DNA of 64,000 nt from Streptomyces triticagri (GCF_003429565.1 NZ_QUAK01000087.1:23309-87308); one strand, 5' to 3'; shown: positions 8,700 through 18,423, counted from the stretch's first letter. A program made the numbers and translations. Notes: generated by a model from the letters alone, not told the origin.

Positions 8700-9938
8700 A
8701 TGGCAGGCAACACGGACCCGCTGTCGCCGCGGGCCAAGCTGGCCGTGACGGCGGGCAAGGCGGCCGCGGCGGTGTCGCGGGCCGCGGGGCGCGGCAGCGG
8801 ATCGGTGATCGGCGGCCGCGTGGCGCTCAAGCTCGACCCCGATCTGCTGGGTCGGCTCGCCACCCACCTCGACGTGGTGCTTGTCTCCGCGACGAACGGC
8901 AAGACCACCACCACCCGGCTGATCGCCGAGGCACTCGGCGCGGCGGGACCGGTGGTGTCCAACGCCCTCGGCGCCAATATGCCGGCCGGTATCACCTCGG
9001 CCCTCGCGGGCGGCTCCGACGCCAAGTTCGGCATCATCGAGGTCGACGAGAAGTACCTCGCGGGCGTGGCCCGTGACGTCACGCCGAAGGCGATCGCGCT
9101 GCTCAACCTCTCCCGCGACCAGCTGGACCGGGCGGGCGAGACCCGGATGCTGGCCGAGCGCTGGCGCGAGGGCCTGTCCGGCTCCAAGGCGGTCGTCATC
9201 GCCAACGCGGACGACCCGCTGGTCGTCTGGGCCGCCTCCTCCTCGCCGAACGTGGTGTGGGTGGCGGCCGGCCAGGAGTGGAAGGACGACGCCTGGTCCT
9301 GCCCGTCCTGCGGCGGTGTGATGCAGCGCCCGGGCGACGACTGGTTCTGCGGCGAGTGCGGCTTCCGCCGGCCGACCGCGAGCTGGGCGCTGAACGGCGA
9401 CCACGTACTCGATCCGCACGGCTCGGCCTGGCCCATCCACCTCCAGCTGCCGGGCCGGGCGAACAAGGCGAATGCCGCGACCTCGGCCGCCGTCGCCGCG
9501 GTGTTCGGCGTACCGCCGCAGGTCGCGCTCGAGCGGATGTACCAGGTGCAGGCGGTCGCCGGCCGCTACGACGTGGTGCAGTTCATGGGCCGCGACCTCA
9601 GGCTGCTGCTCGCGAAGAACCCGGCCGGCTGGCTGGAGACCTTCTCCCTGATCGATCCGCCGCCGACCCCGGTGATCCTCTCGGTGAACGCCCGCGGCGC
9701 CGACGGCACCGACACCTCCTGGCTGTGGGACGTCGACTACACCCGCCTGGCGGGGCACCCGATCTTCGTGATCGGCGACCGCCGGCTCGACCTGGCGGTC
9801 CGGCTCGAGGTGGCCGGGCTCGACTTCCGGGTGTGCGAAACGGCCGACGAGGCAGTGCAGTTGGCCCCGCCCGGACGGATCGAGGCCATCGCGAACTACA
9901 CCGCGTTCCAGGACCTGCGCCGGCGCGTCGGCAACTGA
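8700..9938 (+). CDS. murT: lipid II isoglutaminyl synthase, Mur-ligase subunit MurT
   Basis: A 412-aa Mur ligase-like protein that, with GatD, amidates the alpha-carboxyl of D-glutamate in lipid II. The ATP-binding loop SATNGKTTTT is at 63-72. A four-cysteine zinc ribbon (C201, C204, C217, C220) sits in the middle domain, as in characterised MurT proteins, and the C-terminal domain carries the DUF1727 region. The ATG follows AAGGAGGA. GatD begins 18 bp downstream, so the two form an operon that ends at the hairpin at 10718-10749. Confidence 0.92.
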   Translation: MAGNTDPLSPRAKLAVTAGKAAAAVSRAAGRGSGSVIGGRVALKLDPDLLGRLATHLDVVLVSATNGKTTTTRLIAEALGAAGPVVSNALGANMPAGITSALAGGSDAKFGIIEVDEKYLAGVARDVTPKAIALLNLSRDQLDRAGETRMLAERWREGLSGSKAVVIANADDPLVVWAASSSPNVVWVAAGQEWKDDAWSCPSCGGVMQRPGDDWFCGECGFRRPTASWALNGDHVLDPHGSAWPIHLQLPGRANKANAATSAAVAAVFGVPPQVALERMYQVQAVAGRYDVVQFMGRDLRLLLAKNPAGWLETFSLIDPPPTPVILSVNARGADGTDTSWLWDVDYTRLAGHPIFVIGDRRLDLAVRLEVAGLDFRVCETADEAVQLAPPGRIEAIANYTAFQDLRRRVGN

Positions 9939-9956
9939 CGGTAAGGACGAAACAGC

Positions 9957-10685
9957 ATGAGCGACAACAGCCTGCGCGTGATCTGGGTCTACCCGGACCT
10001 CCTGAGCACGTACGGCGACCAGGGCAACGTCCTCGTGGTCGAGCGCCGCGCGCGGCAGCGCGGTCTGCAGGTCGAGCGGTACGACGTGCGCAGCGACCAG
10101 GCCGTGCCGACCTCCGGCGACATCTATCTGATCGGTGGCGGCGAGGACCGGCCGCAGCGGCTCGCGGCGGAGCGGCTGCGTCGGGACGGCGGCCTGAACC
10201 ACGCGGTGTCCAACGGCGCGATCGTGTTCTCCGTCTGCGCCGGCTACCAGATCCTGGGCCACGAGTTCGTGAACGACCTCGGTCAGCGCGAGCCCGGCCT
10301 CGGCCTGCTCGACGTGGTCTCCACGCGCGGTGAGGGCGCCCGCTGCGTGGGCGACGTCCTGGGCGACATCGACCAGCCGCTCGGGCTTCCGCAGCTGACC
10401 GGCTTCGAGAACCACCAGGGCATCACCCATCTCGGCCCGACCGCCCGTCCGTTCGCCCGGATCCGGCTCGGGCAGGGCAACGGCACCGGCGACGGCACCG
10501 AAGGCGCGTACAACGACACGGTGTTCGGCACGTACATGCACGGGCCCGTGCTCGCGCGCAACCCGCAGATCGCGGACCTGCTGCTCAAGCTGGCCCTCGA
10601 TGTGAACGCACTGCCGCCGACCGACGACCGCTGGTACGAGGAGCTGCGCGCGGAGCGCATCACCGCGGCGACCACGCCGGCCTGA
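9957..10685 (+). CDS. gatD: lipid II isoglutaminyl synthase, glutamine amidotransferase subunit GatD
   Basis: A 242-aa class I glutamine amidotransferase (CobB/CobQ-like) that supplies ammonia to MurT. The nucleophile is Cys94 in VCAGYQ and the catalytic histidine is His195 in YMHGP. There is no separate catalytic glutamate next to the histidine, as in other GatD proteins. It lies 18 bp after murT and would form the cytoplasmic MurT-GatD heterodimer that amidates lipid II before cross-linking. Confidence 0.92.
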   Translation: MSDNSLRVIWVYPDLLSTYGDQGNVLVVERRARQRGLQVERYDVRSDQAVPTSGDIYLIGGGEDRPQRLAAERLRRDGGLNHAVSNGAIVFSVCAGYQILGHEFVNDLGQREPGLGLLDVVSTRGEGARCVGDVLGDIDQPLGLPQLTGFENHQGITHLGPTARPFARIRLGQGNGTGDGTEGAYNDTVFGTYMHGPVLARNPQIADLLLKLALDVNALPPTDDRWYEELRAERITAATTPA

Positions 10686-10717
10686 GGCCCGGCCGCCCAC
10701 GGAGTGGACCAATTCGG

Positions 10718-10749
10718 CCCCGTCACCCGGCGCTAGTAAGGTGACGGGG
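10718..10749 (+). terminator. hairpin terminator after gatD
   Basis: A perfect 10-bp stem (CCCCGTCACC / GGTGACGGGG) with a 12-nt loop, followed by TCTTAG. It separates murT-gatD from pfkA. Confidence 0.75.
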
Positions 10750-10805
10750 TCTTAGCCGGACGACGTGGTCCGGTCATCCGCCCACGTTGCAAAGGTTTCT
10801 GGGCC

Positions 10806-11831
10806 ATGCGTATTGGTGTGCTCACCTCCGGCGGCGACTGCCCCGGCCTCAACGCAGTCATCCGGTCGGTCGTGCACCGTGCCGTCGTCGACCACGGTGA
10901 CGAGGTCATCGGCTTCCACGACGGGTGGAAGGGCCTCCTGGAGTGCGACTACCGCAAGCTCGACCTGGACGCCGTGAGCGGCATCCTGGCCCGCGGCGGC
11001 ACCATCCTCGGCTCGTCCCGTGTCCAGCCCGCCCATCTGCGGGACGGTGTGGAGCGCGCCAAGGGCCATCTCGCGGAGCTCGGTCTCGACGCGATCATCC
11101 CGATCGGCGGCGAGGGCACGCTCAAGGCCGCGCGCCTGCTGTCCGACGGCGGACTGCCGATCGTCGGCGTCCCGAAGACCATCGACAACGACATCGCCGT
11201 CACCGATGTGACGTTCGGCTTCGACACCGCGGTGGGCGTCGCGACGGAGGCCCTCGACCGCCTCAAGACCACGGCCGAGTCCCACCAGCGTGTACTGATC
11301 GTCGAGGTCATGGGCCGGCACACCGGCTGGATCGCTCTGAACTCCGGCATGGCGGCCGGCGCGCACGCCATCGTCGTACCGGAACGCCCCTTCGACATCG
11401 AGGAGTTGACCAAGCAGGTCGGCGCCCGCTTCGAGGCCGGCAAGAAGTTCGCGATCGTGGTCGCCGCCGAGGGCGCCAAGCCCCGCGCGGGCACGATGGA
11501 GTACGACGAGGGCGGCAAGGACATCTACGGGCACGAGCGGTTCGCCGGCATCGCCCGGCAGCTGTCCATCGAGCTCGAGCAGCGCCTCGGCAAGGAGGCC
11601 CGCCCCGTCATCCTCGGCCATGTGCAGCGCGGTGGGACGCCGACGGCGTACGACAGGGTGCTCGCGACCCGCTTCGGCTGGCATGCCGTGGAGGCCGTGC
11701 ACCGCGGCGAGTTCGGCATGATGACCGCCCTGCAGGGCACCGAGATCGTGATGTCCCCGCTCGCCGAGGCCGTCGAGACGCTGAAGACGGTGCCGGACGC
11801 GCGGTACGCCGAGGCCGAGTGCGTACTGTGA
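10806..11831 (+). CDS. pfkA: ATP-dependent 6-phosphofructokinase
   Basis: A 341-aa phosphofructokinase that phosphorylates fructose 6-phosphate, the committed step of glycolysis. It shows SGGDCPGLN (8-16), GGEGTLKAA near 99-107, the catalytic PKTIDND near 121-127, MGRHTGWIA near 168 and the C-terminal LGHVQRGG. A glycine in GGEGT together with the lysine in PKTIDND is the G/K combination known from actinomycete ATP-dependent enzymes, rather than the D/K of pyrophosphate-dependent ones. Streptomyces genomes carry several pfkA paralogues; this one stands alone between two hairpins. Confidence 0.95.
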   Translation: MRIGVLTSGGDCPGLNAVIRSVVHRAVVDHGDEVIGFHDGWKGLLECDYRKLDLDAVSGILARGGTILGSSRVQPAHLRDGVERAKGHLAELGLDAIIPIGGEGTLKAARLLSDGGLPIVGVPKTIDNDIAVTDVTFGFDTAVGVATEALDRLKTTAESHQRVLIVEVMGRHTGWIALNSGMAAGAHAIVVPERPFDIEELTKQVGARFEAGKKFAIVVAAEGAKPRAGTMEYDEGGKDIYGHERFAGIARQLSIELEQRLGKEARPVILGHVQRGGTPTAYDRVLATRFGWHAVEAVHRGEFGMMTALQGTEIVMSPLAEAVETLKTVPDARYAEAECVL

Positions 11832-11875
11832 CGCCGCTGCCCGCGACCTGACCCTCGGGGAGACGCCCCCGAGCA

Positions 11876-11907
11876 CCGCCCCCGCCCGCAGCAGCGGCCG
11901 GGGGCGG
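11876..11907 (+). terminator. hairpin terminator after pfkA
   Basis: A perfect 9-bp stem (CCGCCCCCG / CGGGGGCGG) with a 14-nt loop, followed by TTCTAG, 45 bp downstream of pfkA. Confidence 0.75.
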
Positions 11908-11951
11908 TTCTAGTCTGGTGCGGACAACAGGCACGAATCAGGAGTGAGCGG

Positions 11952-12899
11952 ATGGACCACAGCGGACACGGCATGACGGATCTGCCGCCGTTCACGCTTG
12001 GCCGGGCGCTGCAGCCGTCGTGGGACGGCTTCTTTCTGGTGGGCTGCGTGCTCGCCCTGGTGCTCTATCTGTGGGGGGTCGTACGGCTCACCCGCCGCGG
12101 CGACTCCTGGCCGGTGGGCCGCGCGGTGGCGTTCGTGGCCGGCGTCCTCACCATCGCCCTGGTGATGCTGACCAGGCTCAATGACTACGGCATGGTCATG
12201 TTCAGCGTGCACATGGTGCAGCACATGGTCATCAGCATGCTCTCCCCGATCCTGCTGCTCCTGGGCGCCCCGATCACGCTGACGCTGCGGGCACTGCCGG
12301 TGGCACCGCGGGGCCGCAAGGGGCCGCGCGAGCTGCTCAATCTGCTGCTGCACAGCCGCTATCTGCGGGTGATCACCCATCCGGCGTTCACCATTCCGCT
12401 GTTCATCGCGAGTCTGTACGGGCTCTACTTCACGCCGTTGTTCGACTTCCTGATGGAGTCGAAGCCGGGGCACATCGCGATGATGGTGCACTTCCTCGTG
12501 GTCGGCCTGGTCTTCTTCTGGCCGATCATGGGCGTGGACCCGGGACCGCACCGGCCGGGGTACGTGATGCGGATCCTCGAGCTGTTCGCGGGGATGCCGT
12601 TCCACGCGTTCTTCGGGATCGCACTGATGATGGCGTCGGAGCCGATGGTCGGCGCGTATCTGCATCCGCCGGCCTCGCTCGGCCTCGACGCGCTCGGCGA
12701 TCAGCAGGCGGCGGGCGGCATCGCCTGGGCGTTCAGCGAGATCCCGTCCGTGGTGGTCCTGGTGGCGCTCGTCTACCAGTGGAAGCGCTCCGAGGACCGG
12801 CAGGCCCGCCGCAAGGACCGCGCCGCGGACCGGGACGGCGACCAGGAGCTGCAGGCGTACAACGCCTATCTCGCGTCCCTGCAGGCGCGCAGCCGCTAG
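11952..12899 (+). CDS. CtaG-like cytochrome c oxidase assembly membrane protein
   Basis: A 315-aa polytopic membrane protein of the caa3-type CtaG family, involved in cytochrome oxidase assembly or copper handling. About seven hydrophobic helices are visible (from about residue 25 to 275), and the helix-3 region has the conserved HMVQHMVISMLSP histidines. The N-terminus is His/Met-rich (MDHSGHGM), a possible copper-binding segment. The C-terminal 45 residues are highly charged and cytoplasmic. AGGAGTGAG precedes the ATG. No oxidase subunit gene is adjacent, so the exact partner is inferred. Confidence 0.85.
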   Translation: MDHSGHGMTDLPPFTLGRALQPSWDGFFLVGCVLALVLYLWGVVRLTRRGDSWPVGRAVAFVAGVLTIALVMLTRLNDYGMVMFSVHMVQHMVISMLSPILLLLGAPITLTLRALPVAPRGRKGPRELLNLLLHSRYLRVITHPAFTIPLFIASLYGLYFTPLFDFLMESKPGHIAMMVHFLVVGLVFFWPIMGVDPGPHRPGYVMRILELFAGMPFHAFFGIALMMASEPMVGAYLHPPASLGLDALGDQQAAGGIAWAFSEIPSVVVLVALVYQWKRSEDRQARRKDRAADRDGDQELQAYNAYLASLQARSR

Positions 12900-13049
12900 G
12901 CGGCGTCTCCCAATCGTCTCCCGATCTTCGCGGGCAGTCGCCCGCCGGGTGCTGTCCGCTGCCTAGCGGAAAGTGGGCTGTCCGGGTGACCATGAAGTCC
13001 TGGTCGCGGTTCCCGGCTTCCGCCGGGGACCACGGGAGGAGGGTTCGAG

Positions 13050-13208
13050 ATGCCCGGATCCACCAAGACGATGGGGGCGCTGACCGTCGGCGGTCTCGTC
13101 ACCGTGACGGCGTACACCGCCGCCCTCGGGAGCAACGGCTGGCTGTGGTTCGGCTGGGTCGTGCTCGGCCTGGTCACGCTGGCCATGACCGTGTCCCGGC
13201 CCACCTGA
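13050..13208 (+). CDS. 52-residue single-pass membrane peptide
   Basis: A short ORF with ATG at 13050, preceded by GGAGGAGGG (13035-13043), and a TGA at 13206-13208. The protein starts MPGSTKTMGALTVGG and has one or two hydrophobic stretches (about 10-27 and 31-48, rich in Trp, Gly, Leu) ending in Arg-Pro-Thr. Third codon positions are strongly G/C, supporting real coding. I do not recognise a family. It lies between the ctaG-like gene and the SSI-like inhibitor and may be a small membrane partner of the CtaG-like protein, but that is only positional. Confidence 0.65.
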   Translation: MPGSTKTMGALTVGGLVTVTAYTAALGSNGWLWFGWVVLGLVTLAMTVSRPT

Positions 13209-13245
13209 TTCCGCCCCTCGCCGGCCTGCGGCGCACCGGCACCGG

Positions 13246-13701
<456 letters not shown>

Positions 13702-13937
13702 CCGGGCACTCCAGGGGCTTGTTGCGGGTCTTCCTTGCGGTACGGCAGGCACAGCGGATCCCGACCGGGGCGGGCCGGCAAGGCACCACACGGCGTGGTC
13801 CCTCGAACGAGTGCGCGGGACTCGTCGGCGGAAGGGGTGGCTCCGGCGGCCCGGGGGCAGGCTCACGGACACGGCCGGATCCCGGTCCGGGCTCCGGCGT
13901 ACGAAGACGAACAGGACGACAGGGGGCGTGTGACGCC

Positions 13938-14825
13938 ATGCAGGAGAGCGAGTGGCAGTTCCAGGACGACCGCGGACAGCTGTCGCGGTCGACGCATCGG
14001 CCCACGAGGGTGATCGCCTACATCCAGGCGGGTGCGACGCTGTGGGACCACGGCATACGTCCCGTGGGGATCTACGGCTCCCATCACGACGGTGCGGCGC
14101 CCGACCGCGCCAAGTCCGGTGCACTGCCGCTCGACGAGATCGGCTATCTGGGCGCGGGAAGTGACATCGACCTCGACCGACTCCTCGGCGAGCGGCCGGA
14201 CTTGGTGGTGGCGGTCACGTACGGCGGCGGTCAGGTCTACGGCATCGATCCGGACACCGCCAAACATCTGGAGGAGCAGGTCCCGGTGGCGGTGATCGAC
14301 GTCGGTCAGGCCCATGACCTGGATGCCGTGCGCGAGCGCTTCGCGGACCTGGCCCGCGCGCTCGGTGCCACCGATGCGGACGACTCGCTCGAACCACTGC
14401 GGCGGGCCCGGCAGCGGCTGCGGGACGCGACCGCCGCCGTGAGCCCGGGGCCGCGGGTGCTCGCCCTCTCCCCCGCGGGTGACGATCAGGCGCATCTCGC
14501 GCGTCCCGGGGCCTGGCCGGAGTTGCGGGCCCTGACGGCCTGTGGGGTCACCTTGGCGGCACCGCCCGAGGGCCCGGGTGCGAACTGGGCGACGCTCGGC
14601 CTCGACGCGGCCGAGGCGCTGCGCCCCGACATCCTGCTCGTGGACGTCCGGGCGAATGCGACGCCGCTCGCGGCCTTACGGGACAGCGCCGCCTGGCAGG
14701 CGCTCGAGGCGAGGGCCCGGATCGTGCCGTGGAATCCGGAGGCGCCGTGCAGCCCGGCCGGGCATGCCCGGCTCTTCGACCTGGCGGCCGAGGCGGTGAC
14801 TGCGGCCGGATCGGCCCGGGACTGA
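13938..14825 (+). CDS. siderophore-type ABC substrate-binding protein lacking a signal peptide
   Basis: A 295-aa protein with the two-lobed fold expected of FecB/FhuD-like binding proteins: a lobe starting RVIAYIQAGATLWDHGI, a linking helix around 125-165, and a second lobe with LRPDILLVDVRA near 230. It begins MQESEWQFQDD with no signal peptide, no lipobox cysteine and no hydrophobic N-terminus. The upstream in-frame sequence (from 13719) is basic and not signal-like. No permease or ATPase is next to it. It could act in the cytoplasm, for instance in ferri-siderophore handling, but this is inference. Confidence 0.7.
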   Translation: MQESEWQFQDDRGQLSRSTHRPTRVIAYIQAGATLWDHGIRPVGIYGSHHDGAAPDRAKSGALPLDEIGYLGAGSDIDLDRLLGERPDLVVAVTYGGGQVYGIDPDTAKHLEEQVPVAVIDVGQAHDLDAVRERFADLARALGATDADDSLEPLRRARQRLRDATAAVSPGPRVLALSPAGDDQAHLARPGAWPELRALTACGVTLAAPPEGPGANWATLGLDAAEALRPDILLVDVRANATPLAALRDSAAWQALEARARIVPWNPEAPCSPAGHARLFDLAAEAVTAAGSARD

Positions 14826-14833
14826 GGACTGCG

Positions 14834-14875
14834 GGGCGATGAGTGCGGGTCCGGTGGGACCTGTGCTCATCGCCC
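14834..14875 (+). terminator. hairpin terminator
   Basis: A perfect 10-bp stem (GGGCGATGAG / CTCATCGCCC) with an inner GGTCC/GGACC stem, starting nine bases after the binding-protein stop. Confidence 0.7.
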
Positions 14876-14995
14876 GGGCGGTCCCCGTCCGCTCAGCGAT
14901 CCGGCGCCTTCGGGCTAGGATCGACCGGCCATGTTCGGCCCGGCGCCCCCTGGACGCGACCGGCGAGCCGGTACCGCAGAGTGAGGAGCAAAGCC

Positions 14996-15733
14996 GTGTT
15001 CTACTACGTGCTCAAGTACGTGCTGCTCGGGCCGTTGTTGAGGCTGTTGTTCCGTCCGCGGATCGAGGGGCTCGAGAACATCCCCGACGAGGGCGCCGCG
15101 ATCGTCGCGGGCAATCACCTGTCGTTCGCCGACCACTTCCTGATGCCGGCCATCCTGCGGCGCCGGATCACCTTCCTCGCCAAGGCCGAGTACTTCACGG
15201 GTCCGGGCATCAAGGGGCGGCTGACCGCGGCGTTCTTCCACAGTGCCGGGCAGATCCCGGTGGACCGCTCCGGCCGCGAGGCGGGCCAGGCGGCGATCCG
15301 CGAAGGCCTCGGGGTGCTGAACAAGGGCGAGTTGCTCGGCATCTACCCGGAGGGCACCCGCTCGCACGACGGGCGGCTCTACAAGGGCAAGGTGGGCGTG
15401 GCGGCGATGGCGCTCAAGGCGGGTGTGCCGGTGGTGCCGTGCGCGATGATCGGCACCTTCGAGGCGCAGCCGCCGGGCCAGAAACTGCCGCGGATGCACC
15501 GGGTGTCGATCCGCTTCGGTGAGCCGCTGGAGTTCTCCCGGTACGAGGGACTGGCGAACGAGAAGGCGGCGCTGCGGGCGGTCACGGACGAGATCATGTA
15601 TGCGGTGCTCGAGCTGTCCGGCCAGGAGTACGTGGACCGGTACGCGGCCGAGGTGAAGGCCGAGGAGCAGGAGGCGGCACGGGCCGCCGAGCAGGAGCGG
15701 GGTGGCAGGTTCCCGCGGCTGCCGAAGCGCTGA
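14996..15733 (+). CDS. PlsC-type lysophospholipid acyltransferase
   Basis: A 245-aa membrane-associated acyltransferase that adds an acyl chain to lysophosphatidic acid or a related acceptor. It has the HX4D motif H41-LSFA-D46, the second block GQIPVDRSGRE near 85-95, and YPEGTRS with Glu119. The first 15 residues (FYYVLKYVLLGPLL) form a membrane-embedding helix. GTG at 14996 is chosen because GAGGAGC lies upstream at 14982-14988; an ATG-initiated extension from 14843 has no ribosome site. The last 30 residues are charged. Confidence 0.9.
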   Translation: MFYYVLKYVLLGPLLRLLFRPRIEGLENIPDEGAAIVAGNHLSFADHFLMPAILRRRITFLAKAEYFTGPGIKGRLTAAFFHSAGQIPVDRSGREAGQAAIREGLGVLNKGELLGIYPEGTRSHDGRLYKGKVGVAAMALKAGVPVVPCAMIGTFEAQPPGQKLPRMHRVSIRFGEPLEFSRYEGLANEKAALRAVTDEIMYAVLELSGQEYVDRYAAEVKAEEQEAARAAEQERGGRFPRLPKR

Positions 15734-15755
15734 CGACGGACGGCCAAGTACGCGG

Positions 15756-15787
15756 GAGGGGCGGCCGGTTGGAACCGGCCGCCCCTC
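15756..15787. terminator. bidirectional hairpin terminator
   Basis: A perfect 15-bp stem with a 2-nt apex (15756-15770 pairs with 15773-15787) between the convergent plsC and hydrolase genes. Confidence 0.85.
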
Positions 15788-15848
15788 GTCGTGCCGCGCA
15801 GAGCGGGCGGGAGCGGGCTCCTGCCCACGGCCTACTGGCAGGCCGTTT

Positions 15849-17447
15849 CTACGACTTGCCGCCCGCTTTCTCCGGCTTCGGAGTGGCGTGCGGGTCGCAC
15901 GTCACATCGTGCCGGTCGGTCTTACCGGTGAGCAGGTAGGTGTCGACCCGCTTGTTGATGCATGGGTTCTCCAGGTTGGTCACCCCGTGCGAGCCGGCGT
16001 TCTCCTCCGTGATCATGCGGGAGCCCTTGAGCCGCTTGTGCAGCTCGACGGCGCCCGCGTACGGCGTGGCCGCGTCACGGGTGGCCTGCACGATCAGTAC
16101 CGGCGGCAGACCCTTGCCGGACTTGACGTTCACCGGAGTCTGCTGCTTGACGCCCCAGGTGGCGCAGGGCAGGTTCATCCAGGTGTTGGCCCACGTCATG
16201 AAGGGGTGGTCCTCGTGCAGCCGGGTGCTGTCGCGGTCCCACTTCTTCCAGTTGGAGGGCCACTTGGCGTCGGTGCACTCGACCGCCGTGTACACGGCGT
16301 TGCCGTTCTCCGCGGCCGCGTTGCCCTCGGTGTCGGACAGGTCGGGCGAGGCCGCGTCGATGAGTTCCTGCTCGTCACCGGCCAGGTACTTGCTCCACGT
16401 CTCGGCCGTGGGTACCCAGGCCGAGTCGTAGTACGGGGCGCTCTGGAAGAAGCTGATGAGCTCGTTCGGTCCGACGACGCCGCCGAGCGGCTCCTTCTTG
16501 GCCTTGGCGCGCAGCTTCAGCCACTGGTCCTCGACCTTCTCGGGGGTGTCCCCGATGCCGAAGACGTCGTCGTTCTCGGCGACCCACTTCTTCCAGTCGT
16601 CCCAGCGCATCTGGAAGGCGACGTCCTGGTCCAGGTTGGCCTGGTACCAGATCTTCTCCCGCGACGGGTTGACCACACTGTCCACGACCATGCGGCGGAT
16701 GTGCCCCGGGAAGAGCGTCGCATAGACCGCGCCGAGGTACGTGCCGTAGGAGACGCCGAGGAAGTTCAGCTTCTTCTCACCGAGCGCGGCCCTGATGACG
16801 TCCAGGTCGCGTGCGGTGTTGGGCGTGGTCATGTGCGGCAGCAGTTCGCCGCTGCGCTCCTTGCAGCCGTCCGCGTACTCGGCGGCGAGCTTGCGCTGGG
16901 CGCGCTTGTCGGCCTCCGAGTCGGGGACCGGGTCGGCCTTCGGTGCCTTGACGAACTCCTGCGGGTCGATGCAGGAGATCGGTGCCGAGTGGCCGACGCC
17001 GCGCGGATCGAAGCCCACGAAGTCGTAGGCCTTGGCGGTCTTCTCCCAGAGCGGGGCCTTGTCGGGGATCCGCAGCGGGAAGCGCAGACCCGATCCGCCC
17101 GGGCCGCCCGGGTTGTAGACGAGGGAGCCCTGGCGCTCCTTCTTGGTGCCGGTGTTGCCGACCCGGTCCACGGCGAGCTTGATCTGCTTGCCGTTCGGCT
17201 TGGCGTAGTCGACCGGGACGCTGACCCAGCCGCACTGGACGGGCTTGGCGAGCCCCCAGTCCTCGGGGCAGTCCTTCCAGTCGATCCCGGTCTTGGCCGC
17301 GCGCTTCGCGGCGATGGCCGCTCCGCGCTGCTCCGGGTCCTTGTGGTGGTCGCTGTCGGCGTTCGCCGTGGGTGCGACCACCGCGCTCGCTATGAGTGCG
17401 CCCGCGAGCAGTGTGCCGGCCGAGCCGAGCACTGCTGTGCGTCTCAA
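15849..17447 (-). CDS. secreted alpha/beta hydrolase, tripeptidyl-aminopeptidase (TAP/Slp) family
   Basis: A 532-aa exported serine peptidase related to Streptomyces TAP and SlpD/SlpE, releasing N-terminal tripeptides. The signal peptide runs 1-30 (MRRTAVLGSAGTLLAG to ANA). The oxyanion segment YNPGGPGGSG is at 111-120, the nucleophile Ser233 is in GVSYGTYLG, and Asp458 (ATRDAATP) and His487 (GSHGVT) complete the triad in the TAP C-terminal domain. The start is the TTG at 17447: GGGGGAGG lies 6 nt upstream, while the ATG at 17468 lacks any ribosome site. No lipobox is evident, so it should be released or wall-associated. Confidence 0.9.
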   Translation of the reverse strand: MRRTAVLGSAGTLLAGALIASAVVAPTANADSDHHKDPEQRGAAIAAKRAAKTGIDWKDCPEDWGLAKPVQCGWVSVPVDYAKPNGKQIKLAVDRVGNTGTKKERQGSLVYNPGGPGGSGLRFPLRIPDKAPLWEKTAKAYDFVGFDPRGVGHSAPISCIDPQEFVKAPKADPVPDSEADKRAQRKLAAEYADGCKERSGELLPHMTTPNTARDLDVIRAALGEKKLNFLGVSYGTYLGAVYATLFPGHIRRMVVDSVVNPSREKIWYQANLDQDVAFQMRWDDWKKWVAENDDVFGIGDTPEKVEDQWLKLRAKAKKEPLGGVVGPNELISFFQSAPYYDSAWVPTAETWSKYLAGDEQELIDAASPDLSDTEGNAAAENGNAVYTAVECTDAKWPSNWKKWDRDSTRLHEDHPFMTWANTWMNLPCATWGVKQQTPVNVKSGKGLPPVLIVQATRDAATPYAGAVELHKRLKGSRMITEENAGSHGVTNLENPCINKRVDTYLLTGKTDRHDVTCDPHATPKPEKAGGKS

Positions 17448-17580
17448 GTGATACCTCCCCCTGATCATGTGCTGCGTACTTCGTACCCGGGGATCCTTGC
17501 GTCTGTGGGGTCCCTGACAACAGACGGGGAACGGCTTCTTTGCCAATCCGATAACCGGTCAGGTCAGTACCGCTCAGGAG

Positions 17581-18423
17581 TCAGGAACGAACCGCCTCGA
17601 AACGGTCGTTGAGCAGGTCGGACGCCGCTTCGTCGAGGATCGTGCGCAGGGTCAGGGCGTCCGGGGCGACGGCGGTGACGAGCGCCGCGGGGCCCCCGAG
17701 CGGAGTGAGTGCGGCGTACTCGCCGAGTGTCTGCGGCTGCACCGGACCGGACTCGAACTCCGGTTGCACGAGGAGCAGTTGGCCGATCGCACGGTGGCCG
17801 GCGAGCACCGCCGGGCCGTCCCATCCGGGAGGGGCGCCGGGCCCGCAGTCGAGTTCCTGGTCGAGCAGCGGGCGTCCGGCGCGGCGGACGGTGAGCCTGG
17901 TGGTGAGGCGGCCACAGGGCTCGCCGTGCCGGCCGAGCACCTGTTCCTCGCGCAGCAACAGCCGGGCGCCCGGGGCCAGTTCGGCGCACGTTGTCTGCCG
18001 CAACGCACTGCCGCACACGGAGACAAGGGGTTCGGGCAGCCAGTGCAGGGTGGCGTCTTGGCCGACGGTCAGACGGATGCGGTAGTCGGCGGGATCCGAG
18101 CCGGCTCCGGGCAGGGCGAGAGTGGCGCCGGAGGCGGTGACCCGGAGGCGGGCACCGGGCGCGACGCCGACCTCGACGGCGAGCCGGTCGCCGCCGAGCG
18201 GTGCGCTCATCGCGCCGACCAGCGTCACATGCGCCTCGCCGGGCACCGGGGCGCGGGTGCGCCGGGGGGCGAGCGGGCCGGCGCCGGCCAGGAGCGGCAG
18301 CGCGGTCCCGCCGCGGCCGTCGGGGCGGGCCTCGATACGGGCCGTTGCGCTGACCCGGGAGGTGTCGCCGGGCGGGGCGGGCGGTTCCGTACGGGATGCG
18401 CCGGAGGTGCTGGTGACCGTCAC
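17581..18423 (-). CDS. ureD: urease accessory protein UreD
   Basis: A 280-aa urease maturation scaffold that binds apo-urease and, with UreF and UreG, loads nickel. UreD-family features are the block [21 protein letters not shown] near 74-94 and the central LHWLPEPLV near 126, the latter universal in UreD/UreH. It is the last gene of the cluster and its start overlaps the ureG stop by 4 bp, indicating translational coupling. Confidence 0.92.
   Translation of the reverse strand: MTVTSTSGASRTEPPAPPGDTSRVSATARIEARPDGRGGTALPLLAGAGPLAPRRTRAPVPGEAHVTLVGAMSAPLGGDRLAVEVGVAPGARLRVTASGATLALPGAGSDPADYRIRLTVGQDATLHWLPEPLVSVCGSALRQTTCAELAPGARLLLREEQVLGRHGEPCGRLTTRLTVRRAGRPLLDQELDCGPGAPPGWDGPAVLAGHRAIGQLLLVQPEFESGPVQPQTLGEYAALTPLGGPAALVTAVAPDALTLRTILDEAASDLLNDRFEAVRS

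Noticed and set aside
8013..10712. 899-aa minus-strand ORF covering murT and gatD
   Set aside because: Only its last 182 codons (peptide deformylase) are real; the rest is antisense to two recognised genes.
15702..17612. 636-aa plus-strand ORF
   Set aside because: Antisense to the TAP-like hydrolase, which has a full catalytic triad and signal peptide.
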